DNA of 64,000 nucleotides from Acholoe squamosa (GCA_949317995.1 OX439041.1:7266001-7330000); one strand, 5' to 3'. Positions 17,057-26,094 are shown, counted from the first letter of the stretch. A program made the numbers and translations. The notes: generated by a model from the letters alone, not told the origin.

Positions 17057-18460
17057 ATGCCTGGTCGCATGAAGACGGGACTTAGTGTCAGGAGAGGAGG
17101 AGCTAAAAAACTGGCTCCACTAACTTTTACTACTTCTAAACAGACAGTGGAAAAGGCGTCGGGCATCGCCCCTCCTCCTACCTCTCCAGCCTCACCTGAT
17201 AAACCACCTGCAACTCCTGCTCGGCTTCCAACTGAAGTGCCTGATGCAGGAGAACAGGAAGCCGCTCTTGCAGCTCTTCATGGCGAAATCACTGATTTCC
17301 TGGATCGCGTCCGGGATCGCTCTCCTCAGGAAGCTGGCGACGGCGATTTTGACATCAGGGAATACATCAATCCCCCGGCACCTTTGAACTACCAACCCCC
17401 CACTGAAACACCTACGTCCGCCTCTTACTCACCCGTGACTCCGGAGGAACCTTCTCCCCAGGTCAGTCCAATTAAGGTTATAGACCTTACAACCTCATCA
17501 CCGGCAGTTAAACCCATAGAAGTGGTGGACTTAACACAAGGGACACCTTCACCTGCTCACCGCGGGGGGTATTCGCAGGTAGAGGTTATAGATTTAACCG
17601 GCCCTTCTCCTCTGTACTCTCTCCCGGTTCCAGTAGAGGAGCTGCTTCTTAAAAGCCCGCCGGAAAAAAGAAACTGTTCCAGTGAGAAAGAAGGGGAGCC
17701 TAAGAAAAAAAGACAGAAGCGCGCCTACCACAAGAAAACCCCTGTCTCTACCCCTGCTTCAGATTCCTCAGCGACTTCATCCTATGGTGCCGAGCCAATT
17801 GGTTCTGTCCCAGGTGTTCCTTCTCCTAAAGACAAGTCACACAGGCAAAAGTTTGGGGAGGGAACTGCCCCCAGTTCTTCCAGCAAGCTTGTGGGCTTTA
17901 GGTCAGTGCCTTTGGTGGTAAAAAAGTGGCCTGCTCGATTTGGTTTCCAAGAAAAGTCACCTGCCCCCAACCAAGTTTTTTATCCGGAAGGGGATAACAA
18001 CGCCTGCATAGAAATATACAGGGAACCTAGCATCAGGGGAGTATGCTTGAGAACCTACCTGGACAAACCTTACGAGCGGTGCTTGAACCTAGAGGCGCGT
18101 GAATTCAGGAACTTAGTGGACCAGATAGAGTGCATCCTAGGAAAGTACAAGGAGTTACACCGCCTAGCTGCCCTTGGAGAGAGGAAGTTGGATAATCTTT
18201 TGTTGTCCTTGAACCAAGACTGCACCGACCCCAGTGGAGGCCGGGCTATGGTCCTGGTAAACTTGTACAAGGGAACTCCTAAAGTTCACATAGGAACAAC
18301 CAGCTACGTGGAGGAAATGAATGCCTCGGTGTCTTCCAGCTTCAGAATGCCCCCCTCAGCCACACACTGCGGACACACTGTGTCCCCCTTCATTCTGGAG
18401 GACATAAAATCACGAGTTGGTCCCTTCCTAGACGAAACGACCGATTTCTACTCTGGGTAA
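17057..18460 (+). CDS. Nuclear accessory protein with three SUMO-interacting motifs
   Basis: I start at ATG 17057 (MPGRMKTGLS); the longer frame begins at a TTG. 467 aa. The N-terminal 230 residues are disordered and Pro/Ser/Thr-rich. They hold three near-identical SUMO-interacting motifs, IKVIDLT, IEVVDLT and VEVIDLT, at about residues 139-145, 154-160 and 175-181. A basic nuclear signal, KKKRQKR, follows at ~216. The C-terminal ~170 aa form a folded domain (FRSVPLVVKKWPARFGF, GVCLRTYLDKPYERCLNLEA-REF), perhaps a PC4-like single-strand nucleic acid binding fold. Three SIMs suggest binding to poly-SUMO chains or PML-type bodies. It is not a hallmark Polinton protein. An effect on host SUMO-based defence is inference. 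Confidence 0.7.
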   Translation: MPGRMKTGLSVRRGGAKKLAPLTFTTSKQTVEKASGIAPPPTSPASPDKPPATPARLPTEVPDAGEQEAALAALHGEITDFLDRVRDRSPQEAGDGDFDIREYINPPAPLNYQPPTETPTSASYSPVTPEEPSPQVSPIKVIDLTTSSPAVKPIEVVDLTQGTPSPAHRGGYSQVEVIDLTGPSPLYSLPVPVEELLLKSPPEKRNCSSEKEGEPKKKRQKRAYHKKTPVSTPASDSSATSSYGAEPIGSVPGVPSPKDKSHRQKFGEGTAPSSSSKLVGFRSVPLVVKKWPARFGFQEKSPAPNQVFYPEGDNNACIEIYREPSIRGVCLRTYLDKPYERCLNLEAREFRNLVDQIECILGKYKELHRLAALGERKLDNLLLSLNQDCTDPSGGRAMVLVNLYKGTPKVHIGTTSYVEEMNASVSSSFRMPPSATHCGHTVSPFILEDIKSRVGPFLDETTDFYSG

Positions 18461-18691
18461 GTGGTTAACTTTGTATAGTGTCTGGTCAACAGCTCCTTGT
18501 TAAGTGCTTTTACATTATGATGTATATCAGCTAATTTGTAGTTAGATTTAGATGTACTCCGTTATTAGTCAACATAGCCCAGCGTAGGTTTAAGTTCCAT
18601 ATGTACTCCATGTATACTTAGGTTAGGTTTTTAGTTATAAGTTTGTATATAGAACATAAAGTGAAACAAGAAAAAGAAACCTTAAAAAAAA
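18461..18691 (+). promoter_or_regulatory. Intergenic region with likely PolB promoter
   Basis: 231 bp, AT-rich, with no gene. TATATAGAAC at about 18644 lies roughly 48 bp before the PolB ATG and may be a TATA box. The leader just before the ATG is almost pure A (CCTTAAAAAAAAATG). Confidence 0.4.
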
Positions 18692-21600
18692 ATGCCGCCC
18701 AAAAAGGTAAAACAACTTTACACCGTCAACTGTCCAATGTGTAACACCCCTAGACCTCCACGTTTGGTAACTGTAGAAAACAGTGGAAAAACTTTATGTA
18801 ACTCAGATTCTTGTAGAAGAGAAACTTTTTCCGACAGCTTAGAACTTCCAAAAGAAATAGAAAAAAATTCTTTGCATAAAAGCAGTTACCGTGACAACTT
18901 CAAGTCCATAGCTTCAGGTTTGGCTGTGCTTGGTAAGCTTCAGTCCATTTTCAACGTCAGAATGACAAGTTTCAACAAAGACTTGGGAGCCAAACAGGTA
19001 ATAGAGGTGCTTACCTCTATTCATAGAAATCAAGTTATGGCTTACAAAGTGGCTGTCTCTTTTGGAAGGTTGTTGTCTTCCTCTAAGGAGGAAGAAGAAG
19101 AAGAGAAAGTCATGTACTTTCATGCTTCTGCCAACAACTCGTCTTTGTTCTATGACAGTGAAAGTCATAGAGACCCTTACATTTTTATAAGGGACGACAA
19201 AGACTTTGCAGAGTGTTTAGATTTAATAGAAAACAACATTAAAGAAGACACTCAAAGACCCTCTACTAAATGGAGTGTAATAGGCAACGTGAACGCCAAC
19301 ATCACACTGATAAGGGCTACGGGAGGAGAATATCTTTTAGGTAAAATGAAAACTGTTCCACCAGGTTTAAGACAAAGAGGAATGCAACACTTTCACAGAG
19401 ACCCTAAAACCAAAAGGGCTTACAAGGACAACTTGTGTTTCTTTAGATGTCTGTCTTTCTTCCTGTATGAATCTTTAGAAAAAACTCAAGAGCTTTTCCT
19501 TGAAGCCTATCCAGGGGTGAACAAGGAGACTTTTGAGGGCGTTAACATAAGAGATTTAGACAGGTTAGAAAAAATGTTTGAAGTTAACATAAGAATCTTT
19601 TACCTTCCCTCTTTTGGTAAAAGAAAGGGTCGACCTAAAATTATAAGGTCAAACATGTGTTCATCCAAGAAAATCATGAACTTGAACTTACACAGAAACC
19701 ATGTAAGTTTAATAACTAACATGGGACTGTATGGTAAAATGTACCCCTGTGAAAAGTGTCATAAAGTTTTCACTCGTAGCTTCCTTTTGAAACAACACAA
19801 TGGGGTGAAAAAAGATTGCACCAAAGTCAGCTTCAGGTACAAAGGTGGAGCATACAATCCATCCAAAACAGTTTTTCAAGTTTTAGAGGAACTGGGAATA
19901 GTTTGTTCACCTGAGAAAAAAATATACCCCTATAAAATTGTTTTTGACTTTGAAAGCTATTTCGTCCAACCTGAAAATTCGTCCCCAGAAAATGCTAACA
20001 CTGTGATAGAAAAAACTCACATACCCCTTTCTGCCAGTGTAGCTTCTGATTTTCCTGGGCATACAGAACCAGTGTGTTTTGTCAGAAATTCCAACAGGGA
20101 CGACGATCCTTTGGTTAAAAATGTGTTGGAACACATAAACAACTTGGGGCAGTTGATAGGAGAACAGGTGAAAGAGAATTTTAGAGATGTTTTAGACGAA
20201 CTAGACTCTCTAGAAGAAAAACAAAAGGAACTAGAACATAAAGCTAGCAAAGTTTTTCCAGCAAAGAACAAAAAAAATCCCCAAAAAAAAATCTCCCATG
20301 TTCTTGAAGTGAAGGAAAAACTTCTTACCTACATAGAAAGAGTCCCTGTTCTAGGTTTCAACTCTGGAAAGTATGACATTAATTTGATAAAAAAAGAATT
20401 TCATTCTTTTTTTATAGACACAGACAAAACAGAAATGAAAACCATAAAAAAATGCAACAAGTACATAGCAGTGTACACAGACCATCTTCTTTTCCTTGAC
20501 ATGTTTAACTATTTGGCACCAGGTTATTCCTACGCAAACTACCTAAAAGCCTTTCTAAAAGGGAAAGCTGAAAAAGGTTTTTTTCCCTACGAGTGGATGG
20601 ACAACATAAGAAAACTGAACAACAAAGCTCTTCCTCCACGCCACTGCTTCTACAGTTCTTTGTCGGGTGGTGGAATAAGCAAAGAAGGTTATCTTGAATG
20701 TAAGAAGGTCTGGAAAGAAAACAAAATGAAAACTATGAAGGACTACTTGATATATTACAACAACCTGGATGTTAAACCCTTTGTTTTAGCCATAAACGAG
20801 CACACAAAATTTTTTATAGATCGTGGGGTAGACATGTTCAAAGACGGTTTAACTTTGCCAGGTTTAACCTTGAAGTTTCTTTTCAACAACACTGCACCTA
20901 ATGCCACTCCTTACATTCTTTTTGGTGAGAAAGAAAAGGATGTTCACTCCTTGCTCAGACGCAACTTAGTAGGGGGTCCCTCTATTATTTTTCACAGACA
21001 TCACAAAAGTGGAGAAACAAGAATAAGACAAAAAAAATACGGGTCACAAAGCAAAGTATGCAGACACATAGTAGGGGTAGATGCTAACAGCTTGTACCTC
21101 AAGTGCATGGGTGAAGAGCACTGCACAGGTTATTATGTGGTGCGCAGGAAAGAAAACGATTTTCAAGCTGTTTGCAGTCAACAAATTAGCTACTCAGCCA
21201 CAGAATGGTTGCGATACAAAACTGTGACAGACAAAGTCAAGATATTACACCAATACAACTACGGGGAAGTAGTATTGGGTTCAAGGAAAATAAAAGTGGA
21301 CGGATATGATCCAGCTTCAAAAAAAGTATACCAGTTTCACGGGTGCTACTGGCATGGTCACATATGTCACCTTACTAAATCAGTTTTGAGAGACCCCAAT
21401 GGAAAGGCATGGTTAGAAGAAAAAAACCAAAATACCATTTTGACTACCCTATATCTTCAATCGTTAGGTTACCAAGTAGAGGAAAAGTATGAGTGTATGT
21501 GGTTGAAAGAAAAAACTGAAAACTTGTGCAGAGAAACAAAAAGTGAATGGGAAATTAAAAGACCGTTGTGCCAAGGCAGAAAAAGTCAGGATGAAATACT

Positions 21601-22834
21601 GAGAGGGGTTTCTAAAGGAACAACTTTTGGACTTATCCAGGTAGACATAGAAACACCTGAACACTTGAAAGAAAAATTCAGTGAAATGACACCTATTTTC
21701 AAAAACTGTTTAGTAGGAAAAAAAGACGTAGGTGAACATATGAAACGTTACCTGGAAGCAGCAGGTAAGCTAAAACAACCGCAACGCCAACTTATAGGCA
21801 GCTACCACGCAGAGGGAATTTTGTTGGGAACTCCTCTCTTGAAGTGGTACCTGGAAAAAGGTTTGGTAGTTACGACAGTACACCTTCTCGTAGAATACAC
21901 TCCAGAACAGACTTTTTTACCCTTCATGGACGAAGTAACCAAAGCTAGGAGGAAGGGCGACGAAAATATAGACTGTAAGATTTTGTCAGATCTGTACAAA
22001 CTTTTGGGAAATGGTTCATACGGAAAAACCATATGCAACAAACAAAACTTTGTTCAAACAAAGTATCTTCACCCCTCTAAGGCAAGACGTTTGGCCATGC
22101 ACTGGTCAGTGCAAGATGTGCAAGACATAAGTGACAACACGGTAGAACTGTCCTGTTTGCCCACCTCCATCACCTACGATCTCCCAGTTCAAATAGGGTT
22201 CATGGTATACCAATATGCCAAACTTAAAATGTTGGCTTTCTATTACGACTTTCTCCTTGAATACATAGACGAGAAAGATTTTGAAATGTGTGAAATGGAC
22301 ACTGACAGTTTTTACTTTGCTTTAAGTGCAGAGAAAATAGAAGACGTAATTATTCCTGAAAAACGTGAAGCTTTCTTCAGAGAACGTCACAAATGGTTGC
22401 CCTCTGAATCATGTGACAACAGTCACCACAGAGAGACCTATGTTCAGACCAAAGTATTGGGTGAGCTGTGGCTGCCTCAACCATGTTGTAAGAGCCGTCT
22501 GGCGTTTGACAAGAGAACCCCCGGGTTATTCAAAGTGGAGTGGGAAGGTGACGAAATGACTGCCTTGAACTCCAAATGTTACATAGGCACAGGAGTAAAT
22601 GTGCCCGTTAAAATGAGTTGCAAAGGTGTAATTCAAAAACAAAACCCCCTGACCACTGACAAGTACAAAGAAGTACTGGACAGTGAAAATGTTGTCACGG
22701 TAGTCAACAAAGGATTTAAAGTAGTAAACCACAGCGTTACGACTTACTCTCAAAGGAAACAAGGTCTAACCTATCAGTACATAAAGAGACAAGTATGTGA
22801 AGACGGTGTAAGCACCCTACCCCTTTCTATATAA
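18692..22834 (+). CDS. POLB: Protein-primed family B DNA polymerase
   Basis: 1380 aa, which replicates the linear element from its ends. N-terminal CPMCNTP with a later Cys pair makes a zinc ribbon (about 14-48). An OTU-like DNLCFFRCLSFFL lies near 250 and a C2H2 finger (CEKCHKVF-x8-H) near 355. Exonuclease motifs are FDFESYF (~415), GFNSGKYDINL (~553) and YNNLDVKPF (~690). Polymerase motif A is GVDANSLYL (~795), motif B KLLGNGSYGKT (~1102) and motif C EMDTDSFYF (~1202). An inserted FHGCYWHGHICH segment (~881), seen in Polinton polymerases, resembles a Vsr-type nuclease. All key acidic residues are present and the frame is uninterrupted. Confidence 0.95.
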   Translation: MPPKKVKQLYTVNCPMCNTPRPPRLVTVENSGKTLCNSDSCRRETFSDSLELPKEIEKNSLHKSSYRDNFKSIASGLAVLGKLQSIFNVRMTSFNKDLGAKQVIEVLTSIHRNQVMAYKVAVSFGRLLSSSKEEEEEEKVMYFHASANNSSLFYDSESHRDPYIFIRDDKDFAECLDLIENNIKEDTQRPSTKWSVIGNVNANITLIRATGGEYLLGKMKTVPPGLRQRGMQHFHRDPKTKRAYKDNLCFFRCLSFFLYESLEKTQELFLEAYPGVNKETFEGVNIRDLDRLEKMFEVNIRIFYLPSFGKRKGRPKIIRSNMCSSKKIMNLNLHRNHVSLITNMGLYGKMYPCEKCHKVFTRSFLLKQHNGVKKDCTKVSFRYKGGAYNPSKTVFQVLEELGIVCSPEKKIYPYKIVFDFESYFVQPENSSPENANTVIEKTHIPLSASVASDFPGHTEPVCFVRNSNRDDDPLVKNVLEHINNLGQLIGEQVKENFRDVLDELDSLEEKQKELEHKASKVFPAKNKKNPQKKISHVLEVKEKLLTYIERVPVLGFNSGKYDINLIKKEFHSFFIDTDKTEMKTIKKCNKYIAVYTDHLLFLDMFNYLAPGYSYANYLKAFLKGKAEKGFFPYEWMDNIRKLNNKALPPRHCFYSSLSGGGISKEGYLECKKVWKENKMKTMKDYLIYYNNLDVKPFVLAINEHTKFFIDRGVDMFKDGLTLPGLTLKFLFNNTAPNATPYILFGEKEKDVHSLLRRNLVGGPSIIFHRHHKSGETRIRQKKYGSQSKVCRHIVGVDANSLYLKCMGEEHCTGYYVVRRKENDFQAVCSQQISYSATEWLRYKTVTDKVKILHQYNYGEVVLGSRKIKVDGYDPASKKVYQFHGCYWHGHICHLTKSVLRDPNGKAWLEEKNQNTILTTLYLQSLGYQVEEKYECMWLKEKTENLCRETKSEWEIKRPLCQGRKSQDEILRGVSKGTTFGLIQVDIETPEHLKEKFSEMTPIFKNCLVGKKDVGEHMKRYLEAAGKLKQPQRQLIGSYHAEGILLGTPLLKWYLEKGLVVTTVHLLVEYTPEQTFLPFMDEVTKARRKGDENIDCKILSDLYKLLGNGSYGKTICNKQNFVQTKYLHPSKARRLAMHWSVQDVQDISDNTVELSCLPTSITYDLPVQIGFMVYQYAKLKMLAFYYDFLLEYIDEKDFEMCEMDTDSFYFALSAEKIEDVIIPEKREAFFRERHKWLPSESCDNSHHRETYVQTKVLGELWLPQPCCKSRLAFDKRTPGLFKVEWEGDEMTALNSKCYIGTGVNVPVKMSCKGVIQKQNPLTTDKYKEVLDSENVVTVVNKGFKVVNHSVTTYSQRKQGLTYQYIKRQVCEDGVSTLPLSI

Positions 22835-22894
22835 AAAATGGTTTCTTTTTCTAGTTTCACTTCCAGTTGTACATTTCGTTGAAAGAAAAAAAAG

Positions 22895-23400
22895 TTTTAA
22901 ACAAATTGTTCAAATGAACAAATTTCCTTCATAGAAAACAGTGTTAAAATGGAAAATGTTCATTTGAAAAATTGTTCAAACGAACATTTGTTCAAATGAA
23001 CATTTTTCCCCATAGAAAACAGTGTTAAAATGGAAAATGTTCATTTGAACAATTGTTCAAACGAACATTTGTTCAAATGAACATTTTTCCCCATAGAAAA
23101 CAGTGTTAAAATGGAAAATGTTCATTTGAACAATTGTTCAAACGAACATTTGTTCAAATGAACATTTTTCCCCATAGAAAACAGTGTTAAAATGGAAAAT
23201 GTTCATTTGAACAATTGTTCAAACGAACATTTGTTCAAATGAACATTTTTTCCCATAGAAAACAGTGTTAAACTGGAAAATGTTCATTTGAACAATTGTT
23301 CAAACGAACATTTGTTCAAATGAACATTTTTTTCCATAGAAAACAGTGTTAAACTGGAAAATATTTTTTGTTCAAATGAACATTTTTCAAATAAAAAAAA
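22895..23400. repeat. 81-bp tandem array of palindromes beside the right terminus
   Basis: The word CATAGAAAACAGTGTTAAA recurs at 22930, 23011, 23092, 23173, 23254 and 23335, exactly 81 bp apart each time. Each unit carries GTTCATTTGAAC, TTGAACAATTGTTCAA, GTTCAAACGAAC and GTTCAAATGAAC. All are self-complementary or nearly so, and together they make one larger near-palindrome. The first and last units are incomplete or diverged. It lies after PolB and before the last plus-strand gene. A role as origin, enhancer or repressor site is inference. Confidence 0.92.
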
Positions 23401-23641
23401 TGTGTACTGTATCATGAAAAAAAAACTAATAAAAAAGTAAGAAAAGTGAACTGTATCACCCAAAAATAAAAAAAACTTTTCACAAAAGTGAACGCTGTAC
23501 ATGTTCACGACAAAAAATAAAAAATCCGGCGCTGAAGAAATTAAGTTGGAACAGAAAAAAAGTGGTACCAGATTTCTTAACTCATAGCGTCACGTTCACC
23601 AGACTATTAGTATCTGGTTAGATTTAAGCAACCATTTTAAC
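23401..23641. other. A-rich gap before the last Polinton gene
   Basis: It holds many A runs and AAAATAAAAAA words, which could end the PolB transcript, and then the leader of the 290-aa gene. No coding frame. Confidence 0.4.
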
Positions 23642-24514
23642 ATGGAAAGTTTAGAAGCTATGCTTGTGGAGCAAACCACAGAAACTCCACCTTATGACTA
23701 TTACATGCGTCCAGTTTTACAAAGTGTTGCTTCATATAATCAAGCTTCTTCTATAACACCTGACAATGATATAAGTTCTGTAGCATGTGGATGTTCAGAG
23801 AATTTCTTTTGGGAAATAATACCTGCAGAAAACATTGGTTATTTTAGAGGAGCTGAACCAGACACTGTTGACCACTGTATAACTAGTGTTAAAATGTACA
23901 AATATTTCTCTTCAGCTTTTTGGGACGCCTACAGAAACTGCATGTACTATTGTCGAGTGAAAAAAGTTAACTTGATAATGCATGATTGGTGTATAGGAGT
24001 ATATCAATTGCACACTGAACCTGGCTGCCCAAGACACTACACAAGGTACACTTTAGGAAGTGTAAGAAAGTTTGCTCTTACTCTCCAAGAGTTAGAATGT
24101 AATCCCATAGTAGGAGTGTTTTGTCAGTGTAATTGTAAACTGGAAGTATCTGCTATTGCTAAAACTATTTGTTTCACATGTCTGCAGGTCTCTCTGGAAC
24201 TTCATGCCTTAAGTATACCTGGAGTGAAAAATCATTTCTCCTTTGAGGTAAACTTTAAGGATGGTTTTTTATCTGGTCTTTTACCTGGACCCAAAAACAG
24301 TCAAACTTACTTCCTGGCCCAGGCTTTGTTCGAGCATGCTATATCTAACATAGCCAAACTTAACAGTTATTGTTTCCACAACACATGGAAAACAAGTCTT
24401 ACTGGCCAAAGCTGGTATCAAGCAAGTAAATTCACACACAACAAATGTTTTTGTAGTATATGTGCACGCCCCGGAAATGGAAAATCTGTCTTCATCTGTA
24501 AATATTGTGTCTAA
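23642..24514 (+). CDS. Cys-rich accessory protein, zinc-binding C-terminus
   Basis: 290 aa from an ATG. The N-terminal ~45 aa look disordered; the rest is rich in Cys, His, Tyr and Trp. Visible metal-ligand clusters are RNCMYYC (~99), FCQCNC with a later CFTC (about 160-182) and, at the end, KCFCSICARPGNGKSVFICK with CXXC pairs. I do not recognise a family. The Cys spacing in the middle faintly recalls the adenovirus E4 34-kDa group, a substrate adaptor for ubiquitin ligases, but this is a loose impression. It is the last gene before the right terminal repeat, a usual place for variable regulatory genes. AATAAA follows directly after the stop. Confidence 0.6.
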   Translation: MESLEAMLVEQTTETPPYDYYMRPVLQSVASYNQASSITPDNDISSVACGCSENFFWEIIPAENIGYFRGAEPDTVDHCITSVKMYKYFSSAFWDAYRNCMYYCRVKKVNLIMHDWCIGVYQLHTEPGCPRHYTRYTLGSVRKFALTLQELECNPIVGVFCQCNCKLEVSAIAKTICFTCLQVSLELHALSIPGVKNHFSFEVNFKDGFLSGLLPGPKNSQTYFLAQALFEHAISNIAKLNSYCFHNTWKTSLTGQSWYQASKFTHNKCFCSICARPGNGKSVFICKYCV

Positions 24515-24545
24515 TAAAAAAATATAATCTGTTATGTGAAATAAA
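24515..24545 (+). terminator. Polyadenylation signals for the plus-strand block
   Basis: AATAAA overlaps the end of the 290-aa gene, and a second AATAAA occurs at about 24540, at the inner edge of the right terminal repeat. This mirrors the minus-strand signal at 6996. Confidence 0.5.
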
Positions 24546-24948
24546 TGAGTTGTGTTTTATTTTAATGCATGAGTCATAAGTATTGCGTAAATCCATAAAA
24601 GTATTGCATCAGAACATTGTGTAAATTCTTACAAGCATTGCGCAATGCACCCTCATACGTAGGTCATACGTTTTTGCAAGTAGGTTAGTAGGTCACTTCC
24701 GGTTTGCAAGTAGGTCAGCTCTAGGTATTGCGCAATTCTTTTAATTTATGTAACTAGGTCAGGTCACTAGGTCAAATGGAATCCAGCTCTCTGATTGGTC
24801 GAAAAAACTAGGTCATGACCTTATGACGTCACTTCCTGTCAAATCCAGCCCTCTGATTGGTTGAAACTAGGTCACTTCCGGTCTACCAGTAGGTCATGAC
24901 CTAGTTAGTAGCTAATCCATTGCGCTCAGTTTGCATGTATATACTACT
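24545..24948. repeat. Polinton right terminal inverted repeat
   Basis: The reverse complement of 6544-6980, with inner differences. It carries the same AGGTCATGACCT palindromes (24810-24821, 24891-24902), CRE (24824-24831), CCAAT boxes read as ATTGG, and ETS words. It ends GTATATACTACT directly before the ATTATA duplication. Confidence 0.92.
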
Positions 24949-24954
24949 ATTATA
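24949..24954. repeat. Polinton target site duplication, right copy
   Basis: ATTATA, identical to 6538-6543. Confidence 0.9.
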
Positions 24955-25001
24955 TTGATGAAATATCGATTAATTATCAACCCAAATACCTTGACATAAA
25001 T

Positions 25002-25151
25002 GTAAAGATGAACTCTGATTAGTTTGAGCCTCCTGTTTCTTCACTCGCGGGTCCTGCCCGCTCCGCACTCGGCCTACCGACCTCGTGCGGAACGGGCAGG
25101 ACCCGCTCGTGAAGAAACTAGCGGCTCAAACTAATCATCGTTCACCTTTAC
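25002..25151. repeat. GC-rich foldback element just outside the Polinton
   Basis: Two arms of about 75 bp pair with few mismatches around a short centre near CGGCCTACCGACC. The pairing words include GATTAGTTTGAGCC, GTTTCTTCAC and GCGGGTCCTGCCCG. It is a MITE-like foldback 48 bp from the Polinton end, in host intron 1. It is not part of the Polinton because it lies outside the target duplication. Confidence 0.75.
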
Positions 25152-25597
25152 CATTATCTGTTGCTGCTACATGGACCATCCATTACCACCCAGCTCCGTA
25201 ATGACTGTCCCTGAGAGCCATCGGTGCACCACTTGGGCAACCTAACAATACTACAGGGGATAACTTCTCATCATGGGTACAATATGAAGGACCAACAACA
25301 TACAAGTTTGTCAAAAGAATATTCATTAACATTGTACAACTCGAGACAGTCATAGTGACATGGCTCTAATGAGCGTGCTTCAATAGCAGCCCCAGCCATA
25401 GTAAGTTAAGAAATGGCATATTAGACATAATTAAGTTGATTCTTAAAAAGACTTTTGTAATATTTTAATCTGTGGTCTAAATGATATGTGCCATGGTGAA
25501 GATCAAATCTTGCATGCACCTCTGCCACCTAGATGCAGGGTTTTACTTACTATTATTATGAACGTCTACATCACTATCCTATTTTTTCCTCTTTTAG

Positions 25598-25633
25598 ATA
25601 TGAGAGAAAAGTTTCCTATAAAAAATATACCAG
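25598..25633 (+). CDS. Host gene, exon 2
   Basis: 36 bp bounded by CTTTTAG and GTAAGC. In the frame set by exon 1 it reads (D)MREKFPIKNIP and ends with one base, phase 1. The splice sites are near-consensus, with a long pyrimidine tract before the exon. The protein is not recognised. Confidence 0.6.
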
Positions 25634-26039
25634 GTAAGCTAAATAGATTAAACTCCCCACCAGTGTTAAAAAATGGAAGACACTCCATTACATTTTGGCC
25701 AAGTATTTAGTTCAATAGGGGCTTGTTAAAATGTACATCACTAATAATTCTATGGCAGGCACAGTGGAACACTGAGTAGAGGGGTTGGCCATTTCATAAA
25801 TTGTAACTATTATGTATATATGGGGCAGGAAGGCTGCTCTGTAAAATAAAATGACGTCAAAATAATGGCACATTCTCATCCAAAAGTGATATGTCGTTAC
25901 TTTCGAGATTCCTTGTACATTTGTGTACCACTGTACTGCCACCTGGGGCTGATTGTAAATACTACACTGACCATTCAATTTTATGAGGATCCCTGGTAGA
26001 TTGAAAAGCTATTTTTGGGCTTCCCTAGCCCACTCAAAA

Positions 26040-26041
26040 GC

Positions 26042-26094
<53 letters not shown>

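Larger units (their letters stand above)
6544..24948. mobile_element. Complete Polinton/Maverick (polintovirus, adintovirus-like) element
   Basis: An 18,405-bp element begins AGTAGTATATAC, ends GTATATACTACT and is flanked by a perfect ATTATA duplication. Terminal inverted repeats run about 400 bp. It encodes all the hallmark proteins: protein-primed family B DNA polymerase, retroviral-type integrase, FtsK/HerA-type packaging ATPase, adenain-like protease, double-jelly-roll major capsid and single-jelly-roll penton. None is visibly interrupted. Genes form two divergent blocks split near 16.7-17.05 kb. Perfect target duplication plus open genes argue for a recent insertion, possibly of a virus able to make particles. 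It sits in intron 1 of a host gene. Such elements are known both as transposons and as endogenous adintoviruses; the sequence alone does not show which state applies. Confidence 0.95.

Noticed and set aside
22895-23400. CRISPR-like array
   Set aside because: The whole 81-bp unit is repeated, with no unique spacers, and this is a eukaryotic element. It is a tandem satellite of palindromes.
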